Below are positions 9,084-16,822 of a stretch of DNA of 64,000 nt, piece by piece (position 1 is the first letter of the stretch; each line of letters begins with the position of its first letter). This DNA comes from Rahnella sikkimica. Its GTDB lineage: Bacteria; Pseudomonadota; Gammaproteobacteria; Enterobacterales; Enterobacteriaceae. Both the position numbers and the translations under genes were made by a program. The notes beneath the pieces are model-generated. The model was not told the DNA's origin. It worked only from the letters and a program-made list of their open reading frames with translations, and searched no databases. Where the stretch lies: NCBI RefSeq assembly GCF_002951615.1, contig NZ_CP019062.1, positions 3,348,001-3,412,000 on the forward strand. The letters are read 5' to 3'.

Positions 9084-9899
9084 TTACCATTCCTGACGCA
9101 TCTGCTGGCGAACGCGCTGCGAACTTGCGCGATTTTCTGCACCCAGACGGTTGCTGAGGCTAACGCCTTCTTTGCGGGCGTCCTGGATGTTTTGCCATAC
9201 CGCGCTTTGAACGCGGGTGATGTCGTCGGGTGTTGCGCTGTCCGGGTTAGCGATGTCGAGTAATTGCGACAGCAGCCCCAGCGTGGCGTAGTTTTCGATG
9301 TCGTAAGCCATCGGCGGGATGGTGGCGGCCAGTTTTTCCAGTGCCTCCACAGAGCGTAACGTGATGCGTGCGGCGGATTCTTTCCCCATCGCATGGATCA
9401 TGACGCCGTTGTTTTTGAAGGCGATCAGCTTGTTGGCCTGATAACCGTGTGCCAGAAACGCACCGGACATTGCTTTGCCGACAATCAGTCCCACCACCGG
9501 ATGCCCGGCCAGACGGGCTTTGGCGTAAGCGCCTGCGGCACCGGCCAGCGCCTGATGAATACCGAACGCTTCTTCGCGACGGCCATAAGCCTGACTTGGC
9601 ACATCAATCACCGCCACGATGGCGCGTTTGGTGTCAGAGTTCGCGTCAGCGGCAATGGCGTCGTTAACGACTTTTGCCAGCGTCCAGCCTTCCAGCAGAC
9701 CGACTTCACCGCCCGCTGCGCGCGGATAGTGATTATTTTTATCCGGCACGACCGTGATGAAACGGACAGCCTGCTCGTTGAGTTTGCCATCGGCGGCTTT
9801 CACCGAAGGGCAAAGACCGCTGACCGGAGTGGCCTCTTTGGTCAGTTCGGCAAACCAGTAATCACCCCGGCTGACGGTGTTGCTTTCTACGTTGCTCAT
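9084..9899 (-). CDS. mdcE: Malonate decarboxylase gamma subunit MdcE
   Basis: A 271-aa crotonase-fold carboxyltransferase-type protein of the biotin-independent malonate decarboxylase. With MdcD it decarboxylates malonyl-S-ACP to acetyl-S-ACP. Recognisable segments are GGEVGLLEGWTLAKVV, VIDVPSQAYGRREEAFGIHQ and VGKAMSGAFLAHGYQANKLI. Its ATG overlaps the mdcD stop by 4 bases (ATGA), which suggests translational coupling and fixed stoichiometry. Confidence 0.96.
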   Translation of the reverse strand: MSNVESNTVSRGDYWFAELTKEATPVSGLCPSVKAADGKLNEQAVRFITVVPDKNNHYPRAAGGEVGLLEGWTLAKVVNDAIAADANSDTKRAIVAVIDVPSQAYGRREEAFGIHQALAGAAGAYAKARLAGHPVVGLIVGKAMSGAFLAHGYQANKLIAFKNNGVMIHAMGKESAARITLRSVEALEKLAATIPPMAYDIENYATLGLLSQLLDIANPDSATPDDITRVQSAVWQNIQDARKEGVSLSNRLGAENRASSQRVRQQMRQEW

Positions 9900-10738
9900 G
9901 CGCGATCCTCCCGGTTAAACAGGGCTTCCGTTACGTCACGGCTGGCCTGCTGCGCGGTGTCAAAACCGGTCAGTTTTGGCAGGTAATAATCATAATTATC
10001 AGAACGATGTGTCGTCGGAACGCCTTTTTTGATGAAGGCGAGCACGTTGTCTTTCACTTGTGCGAGGGAGTCTTTGACCAGCGCATCCACAAAACCGCTG
10101 TGATAACGCACTTCGCCACCGGTCATGCTCCAGATAAACGGACGGTCGCGGGAATCGTATTCGTCGATACCGGCTTCCTGTTCGATAACCTGCGGACCGT
10201 TCAGGCCCAGACGCGCTTCGCGGGTGACAATCAGATAGCTGCATAGCGCGGCGGCGATGGACATCCCGCCGAAGCAGCCGACGGTCCCGGCCACCACGCC
10301 AATCACCGGCGTATAGCGGCGTAAATCAACGATGGCGGCGTGAATATCGGCGATAGCCGCGAGGCCGAGATTGGCTTCCTGCAAACGCACACCCCCGGTT
10401 TCGAGCAGAAGCACTGCCTGAGTCGGGATGCCGTTACGGTTATCTTCTGCCGCCATTTCCAGCGCAGCGGCCATTTTGGCACCGGACACTTCGCCCATGC
10501 TGCCGCCCTGGAAGCCGCCTTCAATCGCGACAACCACTGCTGGCTGGCCGTTGATCTGGCCTTTCGCGACCACCATGCCGTCATCGGCCTGCGGGACGAT
10601 GCCCTGCGGTTCCAGCCACGGCGACATAATGCGTTCGAACGGCCCCAGCAGTTCGCGGAAAGTCCCGGCGTCCAGCAATTTGCGGGCGCGCTGACGGGCG
10701 CTCAGTTCGATAAAGCTCTGATCAGTATCAGTTGGCAT
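9896..10738 (-). CDS. mdcD: Malonate decarboxylase beta subunit MdcD
   Basis: A 280-aa carboxyltransferase-like subunit that forms the malonyl-S-ACP decarboxylase with MdcE. Diagnostic segments are AIEGGFQGGSMGEVSGAKMA, LLLETGGVRLQEANLGLAAI and CFGGMSIAAALCSYLIVTRE. I chose the ATG giving MPTDTDQSF because it follows a strong GAGGAGG ribosome site by 7 bases and matches the usual MdcD N-terminus. The frame stays open for 22 codons further upstream inside mdcC. It overlaps mdcC by 11 bases and mdcE by 4. Confidence 0.96.
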   Translation of the reverse strand: MPTDTDQSFIELSARQRARKLLDAGTFRELLGPFERIMSPWLEPQGIVPQADDGMVVAKGQINGQPAVVVAIEGGFQGGSMGEVSGAKMAAALEMAAEDNRNGIPTQAVLLLETGGVRLQEANLGLAAIADIHAAIVDLRRYTPVIGVVAGTVGCFGGMSIAAALCSYLIVTREARLGLNGPQVIEQEAGIDEYDSRDRPFIWSMTGGEVRYHSGFVDALVKDSLAQVKDNVLAFIKKGVPTTHRSDNYDYYLPKLTGFDTAQQASRDVTEALFNREDRA

Positions 10739-11030
10739 TTTCAGCCTCCTCAAAGACCTGTTCGATACGCAGACGGGCAACCCCTGGTGTGGCGCCAAAA
10801 TCATTAATGTCCAGACGGCCTGCCGGTAATTCGCGCAGGGCGTTCAGACGGTCGAAAAAGTGCTGCCACAGGCTGTGGCTGCCATCGACGGAGGTAGTGA
10901 CAATAATTTTCAGCTCAGCTTCTGCTTTGGGTTCATACAGCGCTTCTAAATCGCCGGAACCCACCACGCCAGCTTCGGCGCGGCTTGGCAGTGCTTTTGC
11001 CGCCGGGTAGTTAAATTCAAAACGTTCCAT
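10728..11030 (-). CDS. mdcC: Malonate decarboxylase acyl carrier protein MdcC (delta subunit)
   Basis: A 100-aa acyl carrier protein that carries acetyl or malonyl thioesters on a triphosphoribosyl-dephospho-CoA arm. The modified serine is Ser25 in VVGSGDLEAL, matching the known site in Klebsiella. AGAGGTG precedes the ATG. It sits between mdcB and mdcD, and its last 11 bases overlap the start of mdcD. Confidence 0.96.
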   Translation of the reverse strand: MERFEFNYPAAKALPSRAEAGVVGSGDLEALYEPKAEAELKIIVTTSVDGSHSLWQHFFDRLNALRELPAGRLDINDFGATPGVARLRIEQVFEEAENAN

Positions 11031-11070
11031 AACACCTCTTTGTACTGATGTTAGTTAATGCGTATCCGGT

Positions 11071-11934
11071 TCAGTCAGGCACGCTGACGCGGTCGAGAAA
11101 CAGGGTGGCAGCCAGTAAATCGGCGGCTCCGCCGGGCGATGCGTTATCGGCCAGCATCTGCTGTTCCAGATGGCGCAACCGTTGTTTCCCTGCGCGTGTC
11201 TGAAGTCCGCCGGCATCCAGCACGGCCTGCGCGCCCTGATGCATGGCTTCCAGCGCCGGTAATCCGCCGCGCGATAACACGCAGGTATCGGAAAGCCGGG
11301 TCATCACCGCCAGCAGCGCATCGACCTGTGCTTCGCTTTCGCTGGCACCGCGCGTCCGGCTGTGATGAAGCTGCGGCAGCGCACAATCAATAATGTGCGG
11401 GAAGCCGCTCTGCGCCTCTTCACGCGCACCGGGCACCTGATAACGCTGCACGGCGTGCGCACCTTTACTGAATTTTTTCGGGCTGAAGGCGTCGGGTAAT
11501 TTCGCGATTTTCGCGGCACGTTGTGCAATGTGCTGCGGCATCAGATTTTCCGGCTGCATGGCAACGGCGCTGACCAGCAACCCCATCGCCCAGATAGCGC
11601 CCCGGTGAGTATTCACTCCGCCGGTTGCCGCCATCATTCGTGCTTCACCTGTACGGCCCAGACGACCGACTTCCTGACGCAAGGCGATATCCGCCGGGCG
11701 CTGCCAGCTGTGTAACGCCAGCGCATAAAAAGTCGGGGTCAGACTGCGTGCCGAACGCACCATCAGGTCTAACGTTAAATCCTGATGTGCGCCGGAACTC
11801 CGGCTGTCCACCAGTCCCGGTTTCGGGCTCAGCCGCGCTTCGTCGATCAGCGCCTGCGTCGCCGTGTCTGCCAGCCTTTCGGCCAGCTCTTGCGCTGTGA
11901 GTACAGCGCCAATCGGTAAAGTCTGCGGCATCAT
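11071..11934 (-). CDS. mdcB: Triphosphoribosyl-dephospho-CoA synthase MdcB
   Basis: A CitG/MdcB-family enzyme of about 287 aa that makes the prosthetic group precursor from ATP and dephospho-CoA. Family features include DEARLSPKPGLVDSRSSGAH near the N-terminus and GGVNTHRGAIWAMGLL in the middle. The start is the first of two ATG codons directly after the mdcA stop (TAA TTG ATG ATG); the TTG is in frame but less likely. Close packing with mdcA suggests translational coupling. Confidence 0.94.
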   Translation of the reverse strand: MMPQTLPIGAVLTAQELAERLADTATQALIDEARLSPKPGLVDSRSSGAHQDLTLDLMVRSARSLTPTFYALALHSWQRPADIALRQEVGRLGRTGEARMMAATGGVNTHRGAIWAMGLLVSAVAMQPENLMPQHIAQRAAKIAKLPDAFSPKKFSKGAHAVQRYQVPGAREEAQSGFPHIIDCALPQLHHSRTRGASESEAQVDALLAVMTRLSDTCVLSRGGLPALEAMHQGAQAVLDAGGLQTRAGKQRLRHLEQQMLADNASPGGAADLLAATLFLDRVSVPD

Positions 11935-11937
11935 CAA

Positions 11938-13599
11938 TTACCAGCTGCGGAATTTGGCTGGCGGGTTATACAAACCGCCGGACCAGTCAACCAGCTCGCT
12001 CACGCTGCCAGCCGCCAGTAATGAACGGGTGGCGTCAGTGCGTCGAATCCCCATGTCTTCCGGGAAGACCACCAGTTCCTGACGGCGCAGGTCGGCAACG
12101 CGTTTGGCGTCAACGCCCAGACCAATGTCAGTGATACCAGCCACCGCAGCGACCATCGCGCGGCGCTCTTCCAGAGAACGGGCGCGGTACAGATACGCAA
12201 TCCCTTCTTCGGTCAGCACGTGCGTGACGTCGTCGCCGTAAATCATCACAGGCGCCAGCGGCATCCCGGATTCTTTACCCACATCGACGGCTTCCAGCTT
12301 TTCAACGAACGTCGGTTTGCCACCGGCCTGGAAGGTTTCCACCATCTGCACGACCAGTTTCTTACCGCGCGCCATCGGGTCCGGCTCTTCAATCATGTCG
12401 AGCCATGCAGGCGTTGAGTGACGGCGACCGTGCGGGTCATGTCCCATGTTCGGTGCGCCACCGAAACCGGCCAGACGGCCACGGGTCACGGTTGAGGAGT
12501 TCGCCAGACCATCGACCTGCAAGGTGGAACCGATGAACATGTCCACCGCGTACTGGCCTGCCAGCTGGCAGAACGCGCGGTTAGAACGCATGGAACCGTC
12601 AGAGCCGGTGAAGAACACGTCCGGGCGGGCGCGGATATACTCTTCCATCCCGAGTTCACCGCCGAAGCAGTGAACGGTGTCGACCCAGCCGCTTTCGATT
12701 GCCGGGATCAGCGTCGGATGCGGGTTCAGCGTCCAATGTTTACAAATTTTGCCGCGCAGGCCGAGTTGTTCGCCGTAAGTCGGCAACAGCAGTTCGATCG
12801 CCGCAGTGTTAAACCCGATGCCGTGGTTCAGCGACTGCACGTTGTGTTTGGCGTAAATGCCTTTGATCGCCATCATCGCCATCAGCACGTGAACCGGTTT
12901 AATCAGACGCGGGTCGCGGGTGAACAGCGGTTCGATGAAGAATGGCTTGTCGGCGACGACCACGAAATCAATCCAGTCGCCCGGAATATCAACACGTGGC
13001 AGGTCGGTTTCATCGTCAACCAGTTCGTTAACCTGCGCGATGACGATGCCGTTTTTAAAGGCCGCGGCTTCGACCAGCGCGGGCGTATCTTCGGTGCTTG
13101 CGCCGGTGTACAGGTTACCTTTGCGGTCCGCCTTGAAGCCGGCGATCAGGGCAATGTTCGGCACCAGATCGACGTAAAGACGGGAATACAGTTCGATGTA
13201 CGTGTGGATCGCGCCGATTTCCATCTGGCCATCTTCCAGCAACTGCGCGATACGCAGGCTTTGCGGACCGGAGAAGGCGAAATCGAGCTTACGGGCAATG
13301 CCGCGTTCGAAGAGATCCAGATGTTCAGCACGACTGACGCTTGGCATGATCATGTGCAAATCATGCAGCTTTTCAGGGTTCACTTTCGCCAGTGAGCGGG
13401 AAAGGAAGTCAGCTTGTTTTTGGTTGTTACCTTCCATCACCACGCGGTCGCCGGAGGCAATCAGCGTTTCGAGGACAGGAATGATTTTATCTGTGGGTAA
13501 TACTTTACCCTCGGCCACGGAACGGACACTGTCGATACGCCGTTGTTTTTCAGTGCGGCGGGTGTCCCACGCTTTCGTGGTCTGCGGATGTTGCGGCAT
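11938..13599 (-). CDS. mdcA: Malonate decarboxylase alpha subunit MdcA (acetyl-ACP:malonate ACP-transferase)
   Basis: A 553-aa CoA-transferase-type subunit that exchanges acetate for malonate on MdcC. Conserved family blocks are visible (DRVVMEGNNQKQADFLSRSL, KHWTLNPHPTLIPAIESGW, RGRLAGFGGAPNMGHDPHGR). I chose the ATG giving MPQHPQTTK, behind GGGAGGTTTGGC; the frame runs 26 codons further without a good ribosome site, and the resulting length fits the family (about 550 aa). It is the first gene of mdcABCDEFGH. Confidence 0.96.
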   Translation of the reverse strand: MPQHPQTTKAWDTRRTEKQRRIDSVRSVAEGKVLPTDKIIPVLETLIASGDRVVMEGNNQKQADFLSRSLAKVNPEKLHDLHMIMPSVSRAEHLDLFERGIARKLDFAFSGPQSLRIAQLLEDGQMEIGAIHTYIELYSRLYVDLVPNIALIAGFKADRKGNLYTGASTEDTPALVEAAAFKNGIVIAQVNELVDDETDLPRVDIPGDWIDFVVVADKPFFIEPLFTRDPRLIKPVHVLMAMMAIKGIYAKHNVQSLNHGIGFNTAAIELLLPTYGEQLGLRGKICKHWTLNPHPTLIPAIESGWVDTVHCFGGELGMEEYIRARPDVFFTGSDGSMRSNRAFCQLAGQYAVDMFIGSTLQVDGLANSSTVTRGRLAGFGGAPNMGHDPHGRRHSTPAWLDMIEEPDPMARGKKLVVQMVETFQAGGKPTFVEKLEAVDVGKESGMPLAPVMIYGDDVTHVLTEEGIAYLYRARSLEERRAMVAAVAGITDIGLGVDAKRVADLRRQELVVFPEDMGIRRTDATRSLLAAGSVSELVDWSGGLYNPPAKFRSW

Positions 13600-13768
13600 G
13601 CCAAACCTCCCTGGGTTGAGCTTGCTGAATTTTTCCCGGCGTGATGAAACAAAGAAGACGGTGGGAAGTTCAGTCAAGTGGCGGTTGCATCACATTTGAC
13701 CTGTTTAAGTAGCCTGCTAAGTGTAGGAATTTTCGCCCGTCCTATCAATTAAGCGGACAGACACTTCG

Positions 13769-13804
13769 TTACTCTCAGAGTAATGATTAAAGAGAATTCT
13801 TTAA
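13769..13804. promoter_or_regulatory. Candidate LysR-type (MdcR) boxes upstream of mdcA
   Basis: The 308-base gap between mdcA and the DUF1471 gene contains TTACTCTCAGAGTAA (13769-13783), a 6+6 dyad with a T-N11-A core. An A/T-rich imperfect dyad around GAATTC follows at 13787-13804. They lie 170-205 bases before the mdcA start. This spacing is compatible with a LysR-type activator site if the leader is long. Assignment to MdcR is an inference. Confidence 0.4.
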
Positions 13805-13849
13805 AATCAGAGGAATAGTGATATTGAAAAGTGAGATGACGCAGAATTA

Positions 13850-13881
13850 AAGAAAATAAAAGGGATGCGCACAGGCATCCC
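13850..13881 (-). terminator. Terminator of the DUF1471 gene
   Basis: A 7-bp stem (GGGATGC / GCATCCC) lies 27 bases after the stop of the minus-strand DUF1471 gene, followed on that strand by a T-rich tail (TTTTATTTTCTTT). Confidence 0.8.
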
Positions 13882-13907
13882 GCGGATTTTTCAGCGTAAA
13901 GAAGGGA

Positions 13908-14177
13908 TTATTTGAACACTTCAGCGGTTGCGCTGATTTTCCTTTTCTCCTGAGCGGCGATGATGACAAAGTATTTGCCGCCTTTTTCATCCGCCAGTTT
14001 TGCCAGCTCTTCACGGGCATCCATTGGCGCGGTGTATTCGTTGCTGGTCGTGACCACGCCCAGGCTGGTATAGCCTTTTTCTTTCGCTTCTTCTTTCGTA
14101 ATCAGATCAGCGGCCATCGCGTTGACCGAGAAGAAACCGGCCAGAACAGCAGCAATAATAATTTTATTCGATTTCAT
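13908..14177 (-). CDS. DUF1471 (YhcN/BhsA-like) small periplasmic protein
   Basis: An 89-aa secreted protein. A Sec signal peptide covers about residues 1-22 (KIIIAAVLAGFFSVNAMA). The mature part starts ADLITKEEAKEKGYTSLGVV and ends with the YFVIIAAQEKRKISATAEVFK block typical of the DUF1471 family. Family members respond to stress and affect biofilm; no specific role can be given here. GAGGTAATGTC before the ATG is a good ribosome site. It is a single-gene unit with its own terminator. Confidence 0.9.
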   Translation of the reverse strand: MKSNKIIIAAVLAGFFSVNAMAADLITKEEAKEKGYTSLGVVTTSNEYTAPMDAREELAKLADEKGGKYFVIIAAQEKRKISATAEVFK

Positions 14178-14407
14178 GACATTACCTCTAAATTGGATGA
14201 ATAATTTTCAAAGAAAGCAGTCAAGATATGAACAGCAGGTATATTTGCGCTGGCATGACCTTCATGGTTAAACACCAGTAAACTCCCCAGAGACGCAAAC
14301 AGGTACACGTAAAAACTTACGCCAGCCTTACCCGGTCATTATCGGCTTAAGTATTAATCACCCTCGGGAATAAGCCAGAAATTAGACAACTATTTTTACA
14401 TTGATTT

Positions 14408-15178
14408 TCAGTCTGCAATCAGAAAGCGTTCGACAATTTCGCAAAACCTTTCAGGGTGGGAAATAAACGGCGCATGGGCCGCTTTTTCAATGATTTCCGA
14501 ACGCGAATCCGGCAAAAGCGTATCCAGCAACGGCACGATTTTTCTCGGCACCAGGCCATCAAGCGCGCCGTAAATGCGTAAAAACGGAACGGAAAGTTCC
14601 GTCATCGGCTGGCGTAAATCGACCTCCCGCAGAATTTCCAAACCGCCGTTCAGCACGTCCACTGAGGGAACCGGCTGACCCAGCACAACGGACTTCAGCA
14701 ACCGCGCATCCTGCCGCGCGCTGTCGCTGCCGAGTGTTTGCAGCGCCAGAAAACGCTCCACGGTGCGCTGAAAATCTTCGCTTAGCTGATGCTGAAAGCC
14801 ATGCAGCACCTCCGGGCGGATCCCCGGCCAGTTTTCCTGCGCGGCAAAACACGGCGAGGAAGCCACGGTAATCAGTTTTTCCACCCGCTGCGGCGCGGTC
14901 AGCGCAATCTGACTGGCGACCAGTCCGCCCAGAGACCAGCCCATCCACGACGCTTTTTCCGGCGCGCCGTCGAGCACGATTTCAGCCATTTCGGCCAGCG
15001 TCATCGCGCCAAAGTTTTCACTGCGACCATAGCCCGGTAAATCCAGCAGATGCAGACAAAAATGCGGCGCAAGTCGCTCCGCCGTGTAACGCCAGACCTC
15101 TGCGTTCAATCCCCATCCGTGAAGCAGCACAAGATGGCGATCTCCTTCGCCGATTGTCTCCCGGTAAAGCTTATTCAT
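14408..15178 (-). CDS. bioH: Pimeloyl-[ACP] methyl ester carboxylesterase BioH
   Basis: A 256-aa alpha/beta hydrolase that removes the methyl group from pimeloyl-ACP methyl ester in biotin synthesis. The catalytic triad is visible: Ser82 in GWSLGG, Asp207 in GALDGLVP and His235 in AAHAPFISH, the same positions as E. coli BioH. The oxyanion region [12 protein letters not shown] is present. It diverges from gntX with 63 bases between them, as in E. coli. The 230 bases between bioH and the DUF1471 gene hold no recognised feature. Confidence 0.97.
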   Translation of the reverse strand: MNKLYRETIGEGDRHLVLLHGWGLNAEVWRYTAERLAPHFCLHLLDLPGYGRSENFGAMTLAEMAEIVLDGAPEKASWMGWSLGGLVASQIALTAPQRVEKLITVASSPCFAAQENWPGIRPEVLHGFQHQLSEDFQRTVERFLALQTLGSDSARQDARLLKSVVLGQPVPSVDVLNGGLEILREVDLRQPMTELSVPFLRIYGALDGLVPRKIVPLLDTLLPDSRSEIIEKAAHAPFISHPERFCEIVERFLIAD

Positions 15179-15241
15179 AGCGTATTGTCCGTGTCAGTCT
15201 GATTATTCGACCCATAATTTTGGCAAAAGGAACCCGCCACT

Positions 15242-15931
15242 ATGCTAACAATTGCCAGCCGCTGTTGGCTATGCCAGTGTCCGCTGCATCTTGCGGTACA
15301 GGGCATTTGCAGTCTGTGTCTCAGACATCTGCCCGCCGCACCGCCCTGCTGCCCGCGCTGCGGATTGCCCAGCGCAGGAGGCACTCTCGATTGCGGACGC
15401 TGCCTGCTGAAACCGCCGCCATGGGACGCGCTGGTTTTCGCCAGCCCGTATGAGCCGCCGGTCAGCGGACTGGTGCTGCGGCTCAAATTCGCCCATCTTC
15501 CCGAACTGGATACCACGCTTGCGCGCCTGTTTCTGCTGCGCTGGCTGGCGCGCTGGCGGTCAGGCACCCTGCCGCGCCCGGACATCATCCTCAGCGTACC
15601 GCTGCATCAGAAACGTTATTTTTCCCGAGGCTACAATCAAAGTGAATTACTCGCCCGTCCGCTGGCCCGCTGGCTGCACTGCGAATTTCGCCCCTACGCC
15701 CTGAGCCGCGACCGGCGCACCGTGTCACAGCAAAGCCTGAGTGAGCGGGAAAGAAAGTGGAATCTGCGTAAAGCGTTTAGCTGCCATGCCGATTTGCGCG
15801 GTAAAAACGTGATGCTGCTTGATGATGTGGTCACCACCGGCAGCACGGTGCGCGAAATCAGTAAAATGCTCATCAATCAGGGTGTTGCTTCGGTACAAAT
15901 CGCGTGTATCTGCCGGACATTACAGACGTGA
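15242..15931 (+). CDS. gntX: ComF-family protein GntX / YhgH
   Basis: A 229-aa protein with an N-terminal zinc-ribbon-like part (CWLC, CSLC, CPRCGLP, CGRC) and a C-terminal phosphoribosyltransferase fold. The PRPP loop reads VMLLDDVVTTGST. ComF homologues take part in use of external DNA in several bacteria; in E. coli the gene (gntX/yhgH) was linked to using DNA as a nutrient. The length and the bioH-gntX-nfuA order match E. coli. Confidence 0.93.
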   Translation: MLTIASRCWLCQCPLHLAVQGICSLCLRHLPAAPPCCPRCGLPSAGGTLDCGRCLLKPPPWDALVFASPYEPPVSGLVLRLKFAHLPELDTTLARLFLLRWLARWRSGTLPRPDIILSVPLHQKRYFSRGYNQSELLARPLARWLHCEFRPYALSRDRRTVSQQSLSERERKWNLRKAFSCHADLRGKNVMLLDDVVTTGSTVREISKMLINQGVASVQIACICRTLQT

Positions 15932-15991
15932 GCACCTGCTGCTAACACTCTGGCAACGTGAAGGGTGACGGGTAAAAACAAAGGGCGTATT

Positions 15992-16016
15992 ATAACCAAC
16001 TAGAGTAGTCAACTAT
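15992..16016 (+). promoter_or_regulatory. IscR type 1-like box before nfuA
   Basis: By hand alignment, about 21 of 25 positions match the IscR type 1 pattern: ATAACCAACT on the left, AGTCAACTAT on the right, 5 bases between. It ends 12 bases before the nfuA ATG, so it could block transcription or initiation when [2Fe-2S]-IscR is abundant. The match is seen directly; the function is inferred. Confidence 0.55.
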
Positions 16017-16028
16017 TGAGCGAATGTT

Positions 16029-16604
16029 ATGATCCTTGTTACCGATGCTGCCCAAGAGCACTTTGCCAAATTGCTGGCAAACCAGGAAGAAGGCACCCAA
16101 ATCCGCGTATTCGTGATCAATCCCGGTACGCCGACCGCAGAATGCGGTGTCTCTTATTGTCCGCCAGACGCCGTGGAAGCGACGGATACCGAACTCAAGT
16201 TCGAGAAACTGTCCGCTTTCATCGACGAACTCAGCGCGCCTTATTTGCAGGACGCGGTGATCGACTTCGTGACCGATCAGCTCGGTTCCCAGCTCACACT
16301 GAAAGCGCCTAACGCTAAAATGCGTAAAGTGTCTGACGATGCGCCGCTGATGGAACGTGTTGAATATCAGTTGCAGTCACAGATTAACCCGCAGCTGGCC
16401 AGCCACGGCGGTCGTGTTTCCCTGATGGAAATCACCGACGACGGCATCGCTGTTCTTCAGTTCGGCGGCGGTTGTAACGGTTGTTCTATGATTGATGTCA
16501 CCCTGAAAGACGGCATCGAGAAAGAACTGCTGCAAAACTTCCCGGAACTGAAAGGCGTTCGCGACCTGACAGAACACCAGCGCGGCGAGCACTCTTTCTA
16601 CTGA
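16029..16604 (+). CDS. nfuA: Fe-S biogenesis protein NfuA
   Basis: A 191-aa Fe-S carrier protein. The N-terminal degenerate A-type domain is followed by a Nfu domain with the cluster-binding CxxC at Cys149 and Cys152 (GGGCNGCSM). It carries [4Fe-4S] clusters to target enzymes under stress. The length and both cysteine positions equal E. coli NfuA. It follows gntX by 97 bases and is preceded by an IscR-like box; a strong terminator follows. E. coli gntT, which normally comes next, is absent here. Confidence 0.98.
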   Translation: MILVTDAAQEHFAKLLANQEEGTQIRVFVINPGTPTAECGVSYCPPDAVEATDTELKFEKLSAFIDELSAPYLQDAVIDFVTDQLGSQLTLKAPNAKMRKVSDDAPLMERVEYQLQSQINPQLASHGGRVSLMEITDDGIAVLQFGGGCNGCSMIDVTLKDGIEKELLQNFPELKGVRDLTEHQRGEHSFY

Positions 16605-16628
16605 TTAACCGTTGATCAGACAGAATGT

Positions 16629-16659
16629 AAAAAGCACCCTTCCGTTGGGTGCTTTTTTT
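16629..16659 (+). terminator. Rho-independent terminator after nfuA
   Basis: A stem of AAAAGCACCC and GGGTGCTTTT with a short loop is followed by T residues, 25 bases after the nfuA stop. Confidence 0.93.
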
Positions 16660-16679
16660 ATGGTTTGAATACGGGTGCC

Positions 16680-16822
16680 GCCATTAATACCCCACCCCAA
16701 CCCTCCCCTTCGCAGGGGGGGAGCCGCCCGAAGCCGCCTATGAAGTTGGGCTTTTAGCTCCCTTCGAGGTTTGGCTTTTAGCTCCTCCCCCTGCGAAGGG
16801 GGAGGTTGGGAGGGGGTTTAGC
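16680..16822. repeat. Extragenic palindromic element, copy 1 (long form)
   Basis: Inverted terminal blocks CCCAACCCTCCCCTTCGCAG (left) and CCCCCTGCGAAGGGGGAGG with GGGAGGGGGTTT (right) flank a central part of about 80 bases. The outer parts match a second copy at 21513-21613, starting from the same GCCATTAATACCCCACC. The core contains a near-duplicate of its own (GGGCTTTTAGCTC and TGGCTTTTAGCTC). It overlaps the 3' end of malQ, so the last codons of malQ come from the repeat. Confidence 0.85.
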
